The notes beneath the pieces were generated by a model. The model was not told the DNA's origin. It saw only the letters and a list, made by a program, of their open reading frames with translations, and did not search any database. DNA of 8,190 bases, taken from contig JBBKVT010000251.1 of assembly GCA_037968535.1 (NCBI GenBank), positions 1-8,190 of the forward strand, read 5' to 3'. The stretch is from JAHEAO01 sp037968535 (GTDB lineage Bacteria > Pseudomonadota > Alphaproteobacteria > Rhodobacterales > Rhodobacteraceae). Position numbers and translations under genes: made by a program. The first letter of the stretch is position 1; every line of letters begins with the position of its first letter. Positions 1 through 5,135 of the stretch are shown in pieces.

Positions 1-302
1 GCGGTTGGGTCTTCCTGAAGCAGCGCCGTCGCCCGCGGCGTCGCGGTGCTCGCAGCCGCCGAGAACGCGGAGATGGCAATCGCCAACGAGAAGGTTGTCA
101 CGGCGAGCATCGAGGATGCGACGATACTGAGAACTTGGTCCACTGAATCGGCGCCGATATTCACTGTCCAGGCCGAGGGAATTAAAGGCGCAACCAATTG
201 GGCAACGCCTGCCGTCACAATTGCCAACACTGCGAAAGATGCGACGCGGACCCAAACTTTGCGCAGTTGTCGCAATAGATGCCAGATGATTTTCGAAGAC
301 AT
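1..302 (-). CDS. DUF2254-family predicted membrane protein, N-terminal part (cut by window edge)
   Basis: This is the first ~100 residues of a minus-strand gene that runs off the left edge. The reading starts MSSKIIWHLLRQLRK and has a basic N-terminus. A hydrophobic segment follows at about residues 18-44. Then comes a stretch containing IGADSVDQVLSIVASSMLAV, followed by a second hydrophobic segment and a TPRATALLQED motif. I recognise this layout (IGAD-VD-hL-hhASSMLAVTTFSL, then TPRA-LL-ED) as the start of DUF2254 proteins, which are integral membrane proteins of unknown function, usually around 400 residues. The start at 302 is chosen because GAGG lies 7 bases upstream (310-313). The same frame stays open to an ATG at 425, which would add 41 residues, but that ATG has no Shine-Dalgarno. 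The gene is divergent from the coiled-coil gene at 709. No specific function can be given. Confidence 0.78.
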   Translation of the reverse strand, partial: MSSKIIWHLLRQLRKVWVRVASFAVLAIVTAGVAQLVAPLIPSAWTVNIGADSVDQVLSIVASSMLAVTTFSLAIAISAFSAAASTATPRATALLQEDPT

Positions 303-708
303 TCGCCTACCTCGCTGCGGTCCGCCAAGCACAATCCTGCTCCGACGTTTTTCGAGAACGCTATTGGCGGCAGCCAGGTCCTGGAAGTAGACGCCCGGTC
401 TGTATACTGGAGCAACTTTCGTCATGCCAGCGCGGTCACCACCCCAGACCCGCAGGCGCGAAGAAAAGACCGGTGAGTGAACGCCCACCGATTCATGAGT
501 CTTGCAGATCTTGCCGTCGCGCATGCTGCGACCGACAGCTTTGCTCAGCGCCTGTGAAATGGACGCGCCAAGCGGCCTTCACCCCGGTTCTTGGCTTGTA
601 CATGCGGCGACGACGCTGGGTCGATTTCGAGCTTCGGTTTCGCGTTTTCAGGTGTATCTGCTGGCGGTACGTGCGAGCATCAGCTTCTTAACAACAAGGA
701 TTGAAGCC
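303..708. other. Intergenic region between divergent genes
   Basis: These 406 bases lie between the DUF2254 gene (leftward) and the coiled-coil gene (rightward) and should carry both promoters. I could not identify a convincing -35/-10 pair for either. Visible small elements are a perfect 5-bp inverted repeat CCAGG-T-CCTGG at 374-384 and a GTATAC palindrome at 402-407, both on the DUF2254 side. Open frames crossing this stretch have no Shine-Dalgarno, no recognisable domain and arginine/serine-rich shadow-like composition, so none is called a gene. Confidence 0.5.
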
Positions 709-996
709 ATGAGCGACCGTGACGCATATGTCGAGAAGATGAAGGCGAACATCGATGAGTGGAACGCAGAGATAGATAAGCTGCAGGCGAGCGCCAAGGA
801 AGCGCAGGCCGATGCGAAGATCGAATACGAGAAGCAGCTTGCCGTATTGCGAAAGCAACGCGATGAGGGACAAGCAAAGATGAAGGAGGCGCATCAGGCA
901 TCTGACGACGCTTGGGACGACATGAGCAAGGGCTTTCAAGCAGCTTGGGACAATATCTCGAATTCGTTCCAAAGCGCCATGAAGAGGTTCAAATGA
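709..996 (+). CDS. Small charged coiled-coil protein (Sll1863-like), 95 aa
   Basis: This encodes a soluble, almost wholly helical 95-residue protein with no signal peptide or membrane segment. Residues 1-65 are a highly charged coiled coil rich in Lys, Glu, Ala and Gln (for example EWNAEIDKLQ at about 16-25). Residues 68-94 form an aromatic tail built of 11-residue repeats: AWDDMSKGFQA, AWDNISNSFQS, then a partial AMKRF. It resembles the short coiled-coil proteins often annotated as 'coiled coil domain-containing protein' or Sll1863-like, for which a stress role has been suggested; the biochemical function is unknown. The start at 709 is supported by AAGGA at 696-700, 8 bases upstream. A longer frame from 502 adds 69 residues of unrelated composition and is rejected. 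The gene stands alone and is divergent from the DUF2254 gene. No rho-independent terminator with a T-tract was seen after it. Confidence 0.82.
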   Translation: MSDRDAYVEKMKANIDEWNAEIDKLQASAKEAQADAKIEYEKQLAVLRKQRDEGQAKMKEAHQASDDAWDDMSKGFQAAWDNISNSFQSAMKRFK

Positions 997-1336
997 AAGA
1001 CACGCTGACTGTCTGATTCTTGAGATCAGCACTTATGGCCCATAGATGATGGTTGCCGCAAATCGCGGAACGCTATGGCAATTGCTGAAGGCTCTTCAAC
1101 AAAGCCTGAGAGTTGCGGTTTGCATGAATGTCCGCAGTTCGGAATACCGGTCGGGTCGGCACGGGCTTTAGTCGGCAAGCAGCGAAAAGATTTCTGCGAT
1201 CGCACGCAGCAACATGTTGACACTTTCGAGTTGGGCTCACAGCCGCCCTCGGATGCGCGGCAGCATCTCATGATACAGCGAGCTGTCAACGTCGGGTTGT
1301 CGATATGGGTGGGTATGGCGGATCGGAGGATCAGCC
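997..1336. other. Intergenic region without a recognisable gene
   Basis: About 340 bases separate the coiled-coil gene from the integrase pseudogene. A plus-strand frame (1075-1479) and a minus-strand frame (1026-1370) cross it, but both run into the integrase in another frame and have no family resemblance. A TTGACA occurs at about 1217-1222, but no -10 match lies at the expected spacing. GGAGGA at 1325-1330 is the Shine-Dalgarno of the integrase. The stretch may include decayed sequence from the integrase element, but no IS end or att-like repeat was recognised. Confidence 0.45.
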
Positions 1337-1965
1337 ATGGAAACACCAAACTTACCTGCCATTCGCGCACTTCGCCCTGCTTGGAACAAGGGTCGCATCG
1401 TTGGTCAGAAGCGCCCGTTCAAACCGAAACACGTTTGGGCGATAAGAGTTCGGCTCGAGTTGGCCGAGAACCATCGTGACTTGGCACTGTTCAATCTGGC
1501 CATCGACAGCAAGTTGCGCGGCTGTGATCTGGTCAAAATGACGGTCGTCGATGTCATGGCGTCCGGCCAGATTAAGGAACGCGCGTCCGTCTTGCAAAGC
1601 AAGACACAGAAATCCGTGCGCTTCGAGATATCAGAAGGCACTCGGGCAGCGCTCGACAGATGGATGCAAGAACAGCTAATGATCGGATCCGAATACCTCT
1701 GGCCTGGCCGTTTTCACGAAAGGCTTCACATCTCGACCCGTCAATATGCGCGGATTGTTCGGGATTGGGTGACCTCGATCGGCTTGGAGGCGAGCGCCTA
1801 CGGCATGCACTCGATGCGCCGGACAAAAGTGACGCAGATCTACAAGACAGGCACCTACGCGCGGTCCAGCTCTTGTTGGGCCATACGAAAATGGACAGTA
1901 CGGTCAGATATCTGGGAGTCGAGCTTGAGGATGCTCTCGAAATCGCAGAGGCGATCGAAATCTAA
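1337..1965 (+). pseudogene. Short tyrosine recombinase/integrase, broken by a frameshift near 1853
   Basis: This is a phage-type tyrosine recombinase that would be about 209 residues if repaired. It is essentially only the catalytic domain, without the N-terminal core-binding domain of full phage integrases. In the starting frame (METPNLPAIR) the first catalytic Arg is R61 in LRGCDL, the beta-strand Lys is probably K89 in SKTQK, and the H-x-x-R box is H158-S-M-R161. After IYKTG (residues 168-172) the frame is lost. The expected continuation LRAVQLLLGHTK...RYLG lies one base out of register from 1855, with the second His at 1882-1884 and the nucleophile Tyr at 1909-1911, ending at TAA 1963-1965. 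A missing base in codon 173 (AAC to AC, giving G-N-L) would explain this. GGAGGA at 1325-1330 supports the start. There are no phage or transposon partner genes nearby. A sequencing error is the alternative to a real mutation. Confidence 0.87.
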
Positions 1966-1969
1966 GAGA

Positions 1970-1997
1970 TTTGGGCCGTCTTCAGGGACGGCCCAAA
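1970..1997. terminator. Hairpin between convergent genes, possible bidirectional terminator
   Basis: A perfect 11-bp stem (TTTGGGCCGTC at 1970-1980, GACGGCCCAAA at 1987-1997) closes a 6-base loop TTCAGG. It begins 4 bases after the integrase stop codon and lies about 75 bases beyond the mrpG stop on the other strand. The GC-rich stem fits an intrinsic terminator serving both converging transcripts. Neither side has a clean T-run: the minus-strand continuation is TCTCTTAGATTT and the plus side is GC-rich. Termination is therefore inferred from position and stem strength. The rest of 1966-2073 holds nothing recognisable. Confidence 0.55.
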
Positions 1998-2073
1998 GCA
2001 GCCGTGCAACCCGATCCGTAGTGCTGCAGTGCAGCTTTCGCATAGCTGCCTTTCCTACTGCCGACGCCGTTTT

Positions 2074-2457
2074 TCAGGGCAAACCTTCGACGTCGCGATC
2101 CGTTTCCGAGATATTCAGCGTCGACCAGGTGTCGTCACGCGGCGGGGTCGGAGGGGTTTCACAGGTTCGAAGATGGATGCTGACCTTTGCAACGAAGTTT
2201 GCAGAGATTGGCGCCGTGACGAACAGGAACGCCATGATCAACAGTTCATGCATTGACGCCTCGCCCAAAACGATCGATTGGATCATCGAGGCCAAAAGCA
2301 GCATGCCGATCCCCACAGTCCCCACCTTCGTCGGGGCATGGAGTCTGGTCATCGGATCATTGAATTTCAGAAGTCCACCGACCCCCACCAGAACAAACCC
2401 CGACCCGATCAGCAGGCAAAGTGAAACAGCATAGGTTGCAATGATTTGACCGGTCAT
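2074..2457 (-). CDS. mrpG: Na+(K+)/H+ antiporter subunit G (MrpG/MnhG/PhaG)
   Basis: This is the last subunit gene of the Mrp operon: a 127-residue inner-membrane protein with three hydrophobic segments at about residues 5-30, 42-63 and 69-92. The loop after the first helix contains LKFNDPMTRLHAPTKVGT, the family's typical D-x-x-x-R-h-H-A-x-T-K region. The C-terminal tail (from about residue 98) is hydrophilic and proline/acid rich. The length is at the upper end for the family because of this tail. MrpG is a small structural subunit needed for stable assembly and activity of the complex; it has no known separate catalysis. Its ATG overlaps the mrpF stop codon (ATGA at 2454-2457), so translation is probably coupled to mrpF; a G-rich run (GGGGGG) about 10 bases upstream may act as ribosome binding site. 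Confidence 0.95.
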   Translation of the reverse strand: MTGQIIATYAVSLCLLIGSGFVLVGVGGLLKFNDPMTRLHAPTKVGTVGIGMLLLASMIQSIVLGEASMHELLIMAFLFVTAPISANFVAKVSIHLRTCETPPTPPRDDTWSTLNISETDRDVEGLP

Positions 2458-2741
2458 TCGATGATATCCCCCCGCAGGATGAAACGCGCCAGTGCGACGG
2501 TCGAAACAAAACCCAGCATGGCAATCAGGAGGGCGACCTCGAAGTAGATCTGCACACCCAACTGGATGCCGAGCACGACCACCAAGCCCAGTGCGTTGAT
2601 GACCATCGTGTCAAGAGCGAGGATCCGGTCACCGGGCGTCGGACCCAGCACCAGCCGCACCATGGACAGTATCTGACCTAGCGCAAGCGCGACAAACGCG
2701 ATGGTCAATGCGATTTCCAGAAATCCGGAAGCTGTCGTCAC
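2454..2741 (-). CDS. mrpF: Na+(K+)/H+ antiporter subunit F (MrpF/MnhF/PhaF)
   Basis: This is a 95-residue inner-membrane protein with three predicted helices at about residues 7-32, 42-60 and 64-87. It carries the family signature GPTPGDRILALDTM at about 33-46, with Asp38 in the PGDR motif and Asp44 in LALD; acidic residues of this region are conserved in MrpF. MrpF is an accessory subunit of the hetero-oligomeric antiporter and in some species has been linked to efflux of bile salts. Translation begins at GTG, within a GTGA overlap with the mrpE stop (2738-2741). A GGAG sits 9 bases upstream, inside the end of mrpE. The stop overlaps the mrpG start in the same way. Length matches the family norm (about 90-100). 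Confidence 0.95.
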   Translation of the reverse strand: MTTASGFLEIALTIAFVALALGQILSMVRLVLGPTPGDRILALDTMVINALGLVVVLGIQLGVQIYFEVALLIAMLGFVSTVALARFILRGDIIE

Positions 2742-3238
2742 GAGAAAATCTCCAGCAGGCGGCGCTCGTAGCGGGCCTTGATTTCGTCCCGCACGGCGTC
2801 GGGGTCGTCCGTGTGCAGCACATGTACCAGCAGACTGTGCCCCTCGTCAGAAAGGTCCGCAGTGACTGTGCCGGGTGTAAGCGTGATGGTCCCGGCGAGC
2901 ACTGTGATGGCTTCTGGCTGGCGCAGTTCCAAGGGAACCACGATCCAGGCGGGTTTCAGCTTCGAATTCGGGACGGTCAGGACGATCCATGCAACCTGCA
3001 CGTTGGCGACCAGGATATCCCACATCACCATGATGCTGTAGGCGATCATCTTGCCCAGCCGAAACCCTTTCGGCGTGTCCGGCCACCAGATCGACGTCCC
3101 CCAGGGGATGAGGATCCCAAGGATGATCCCGAAGACGACCATCCCGGCGGAGACCTCGTTCTGCAAAAGCGTCCAGACGACGGCCAGAAGAAGCGTGAGG
3201 AACGGATGCGGCAGTAGCCAGTGAAATGCGCGTCCCAT
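2738..3238 (-). CDS. mrpE: Na+(K+)/H+ antiporter subunit E (MrpE/MnhE/PhaE)
   Basis: This is a 166-residue membrane subunit. The N-terminus MGRAFHWLLPHP leads into two closely spaced hydrophobic segments (about 12-47). A third hydrophobic stretch follows at about 62-83. The rest is a cytoplasmic-type domain containing the family motif AGTITLTPGTVTADL (about residues 112-126) and the HVLHTDD segment, followed by a charged end. The open frame continues upstream to 3361, but only the start at 3238 gives the expected N-terminus. It follows the mrpD stop after a single base and has GGAGGAG about 8 bases upstream, inside the mrpD 3' end. MrpE is an assembly/accessory subunit of the antiporter. It ends in a GTGA overlap with mrpF. 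Length is normal for the family (about 158-170). Confidence 0.95.
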   Translation of the reverse strand: MGRAFHWLLPHPFLTLLLAVVWTLLQNEVSAGMVVFGIILGILIPWGTSIWWPDTPKGFRLGKMIAYSIMVMWDILVANVQVAWIVLTVPNSKLKPAWIVVPLELRQPEAITVLAGTITLTPGTVTADLSDEGHSLLVHVLHTDDPDAVRDEIKARYERRLLEIFS

Positions 3239-3239
3239 A

Positions 3240-4781
3240 TCAATGCTCCTCCTTCGATTTGCTGAGCTTGCCGGGAGTGTCCAGTACGATTGAGATGTAC
3301 GACTCTGGCGCGAACAGCTGTGCGGCCATGGTCGTCGTGTAGGCATGCACTTGCCCGGCAAAGACCGTATGGGCGACCAGAACCGAGATCAGTCCGCCCA
3401 CGGCAACATAGGACAGTGGCGTCGGGCGAGGCATCGCCGGTGTCTTCTCTGGCGCCGCGACACTATGAGCCCTCCAGAACAGCATGCTGCCCGCGCGGGC
3501 AAATCCCACGATGCTGATCAGGCTCGCACTCAGCACGATCGCCCATACCCAGATCACAAGATCGGTGCCGACAGCGGCATCCAGCACCAGCAGTTTGCCG
3601 AGAAAACCCGACAAGGGTGGCAAGCCCGCCATTGCAATCGCGCCAACGAAAAAGAGCCCGGCCGTTAGCGCAGTTCCAGACACGGGCGGCTGCGGGGTCA
3701 GGTCGAGGTTGGCCCGTCCTGTGCGCACGAGGTCCGAAATCAGGAACAGCGCCGCACCAGCCAGGGTCGAATGCACCATATAATAAAGCGCCGCTGCGAT
3801 GCCTACCGGGGTGAAAAGCGAGATCGACACCATCACCATGCCCATCGACCCGATGACCGAGAAGGCCACCAGCCGGTCCAGCCGTTTGACCGCGAGCACG
3901 CCAATCATCCCGATGGCGAGAGAAACCAGTGCGGCAGGTAGCAACCACAGATTATGCAGGCCCGAGGTCACTTCCAGGTCAGGCGGGAAGATCATGGTGT
4001 AGACACGAATGATCGCATAGGCCCCGACCTTGGTCATGATCGCGAACAGGGCCGCGACGGGCGCCGGCGCCTCGGCATAGCTGGACGGCAGCCAGAAATG
4101 CAGCGGCACCACCGCCGCCTTGATCGCGAAGACCAGCAGCAACAGCACAGAGGCGACGCGAATGCCCACGGTTTCCTCCGGGCCGATCAGCGCCACGCGA
4201 TTGGCAAGGTCAGCCATGTTCAGCGTGCCCGTCTCCGCATATATCGACCCCAGCGCGAAAAGAAACAGGGTCGAGCCGATGAGGTTGAAAAGCACGTACT
4301 GAACGCCCGCCTTGAGCCGCGCGTTGCCGCCTGCATGGATCATCAATCCGTAGGAGGCGATCAGCAGCACTTCGAAGAACACGAAAAGGTTGAACAAGTC
4401 GCCGGTCAGAAAGGCGCCCATGATCCCCATCAGCTGGAACTGGAACAACGCGTGGAAATGCCGTCCGCGATCGTCCCAACCAGAGCCGATCGCATAGAGC
4501 AGCACGAAAAGGGCCAACACCGCCGTCAGCAGAACCATCAATGTCGACAGCCTGTCGCCAACCAGCACGATGCCGAAAGGTGCCGCCCAATCGCCAAGCT
4601 GGTAAAGCACGATCGACCCGTCGGACACTTGCCAGGCCAGTCCCAGCGCAATTCCGATCAGCGTCAGCACCCCGGCAACGGAGAAGGCACGCTGAATGCC
4701 GATGTGATATCGCGCGGCCAGAACGATAAAAGGCGCAAGCATTGCGGGCAGAACGACGGGGGCGATGATCCAGTGATTCAT
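3240..4781 (-). CDS. mrpD: Na+(K+)/H+ antiporter subunit D (MrpD/MnhD/PhaD)
   Basis: This is a 513-residue polytopic membrane protein of the proton-translocating NADH dehydrogenase ND2/4/5 (NuoL/M/N) superfamily, with about 14 predicted helices. Key residues are in place: Glu137 in FVFFEVLLIASYG (the conserved TM5 glutamate), Lys221 in FAIKAAVVPLHFWLP, and Lys251 in MTKVGAYAIIRV. A proline-containing broken-helix segment PPLSGFLGK appears late in the protein. In the Mrp complex MrpD forms one of the two main antiporter-like ion channels, probably for protons. The start is the ATG inside an ATGA overlap with the mrpC stop (4778-4781); its own Shine-Dalgarno is weak, so translational coupling is likely. 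It ends 1 base before mrpE. Length matches the family (about 490-520). Confidence 0.97.
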   Translation of the reverse strand: MNHWIIAPVVLPAMLAPFIVLAARYHIGIQRAFSVAGVLTLIGIALGLAWQVSDGSIVLYQLGDWAAPFGIVLVGDRLSTLMVLLTAVLALFVLLYAIGSGWDDRGRHFHALFQFQLMGIMGAFLTGDLFNLFVFFEVLLIASYGLMIHAGGNARLKAGVQYVLFNLIGSTLFLFALGSIYAETGTLNMADLANRVALIGPEETVGIRVASVLLLLVFAIKAAVVPLHFWLPSSYAEAPAPVAALFAIMTKVGAYAIIRVYTMIFPPDLEVTSGLHNLWLLPAALVSLAIGMIGVLAVKRLDRLVAFSVIGSMGMVMVSISLFTPVGIAAALYYMVHSTLAGAALFLISDLVRTGRANLDLTPQPPVSGTALTAGLFFVGAIAMAGLPPLSGFLGKLLVLDAAVGTDLVIWVWAIVLSASLISIVGFARAGSMLFWRAHSVAAPEKTPAMPRPTPLSYVAVGGLISVLVAHTVFAGQVHAYTTTMAAQLFAPESYISIVLDTPGKLSKSKEEH

Positions 4782-5134
4782 GATCTGCCCACTGTCAGGT
4801 CGTCCGGGTCAGCGGGCGTATCGTCCACATGGTCATCGTCGGTTCCCAGAAACGCCCCAAGTCCAATCATCACCACAACGGCCGTCATACCAAAAGAGAT
4901 CACGATGGCCGTCAGTACCAAGGCCTGCGGCAGCGGATCCGTGTAGGTGGTAACTTCGTCGCGCAGGATCGGAGGAGCCCCCACGGTCAGGCGGCCAGAT
5001 GCGAAAAGGAACACATTTACGGCATAGGTCAGCAGCGACGTCCCCAGGATCACCGGAAACGTCCGCAACCTCAGCATGAGGTAGAGACCCCCGGCGGTCA
5101 TGAAGCCAATGGCCGAAGCGACGAGCAATTCCAT
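4778..5134 (-). CDS. mrpC: Na+(K+)/H+ antiporter subunit C (MrpC/MnhC/PhaC, NuoK-like)
   Basis: This is a 118-residue NuoK-like inner-membrane subunit with three helices at about residues 2-22, 25-45 and 70-97. The motifs ILGTSLLTYAVNVFLF (about 29-44) and YTDPLPQALVLTAIVI (about 64-79) are diagnostic of MrpC. The C-terminus is strongly acidic (TDDDHVDDTPADPDD). The open frame extends upstream to 5242 inside mrpA, but the start MELLVASAIG at 5134 gives the normal N-terminus and lies 1 base after the mrpA stop. A clear Shine-Dalgarno is lacking, which suggests reinitiation from mrpA. In the complex MrpC sits between the A and D modules, as NuoK does in complex I. The stop overlaps the mrpD start. 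Confidence 0.96.
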   Translation of the reverse strand: MELLVASAIGFMTAGGLYLMLRLRTFPVILGTSLLTYAVNVFLFASGRLTVGAPPILRDEVTTYTDPLPQALVLTAIVISFGMTAVVVMIGLGAFLGTDDDHVDDTPADPDDLTVGRS

Positions 5135-5135
5135 A

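Noticed and set aside
502..708. N-terminal extension of the coiled-coil protein from ATG 502
   Set aside because: No Shine-Dalgarno, composition unlike the downstream helix, and the ATG at 709 has AAGGA at good spacing and gives a normal family length.
1217..1250. TTGACA as a -35 box for the integrase
   Set aside because: No acceptable -10 hexamer occurs 16-18 bases downstream (the sequence there is CACAGCCG).
1026..1479. Plus and minus open frames in the 997-1336 gap
   Set aside because: Neither has a plausible ribosome site or recognisable domain, and both overlap the integrase in other frames.
3239..3361. Upstream extension of mrpE into mrpD
   Set aside because: The extra 41 residues are Arg/Ser-rich shadow of mrpD; the start at 3238 with GGAGGAG gives the standard N-terminus.
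3954..4946. 330-residue plus-strand open frame opposite mrpD/mrpC
   Set aside because: It is antisense to an unambiguous mrpD, is extremely rich in Arg, Gln, His and Asp, and has no family resemblance; typical shadow of a hydrophobic GC-rich gene.
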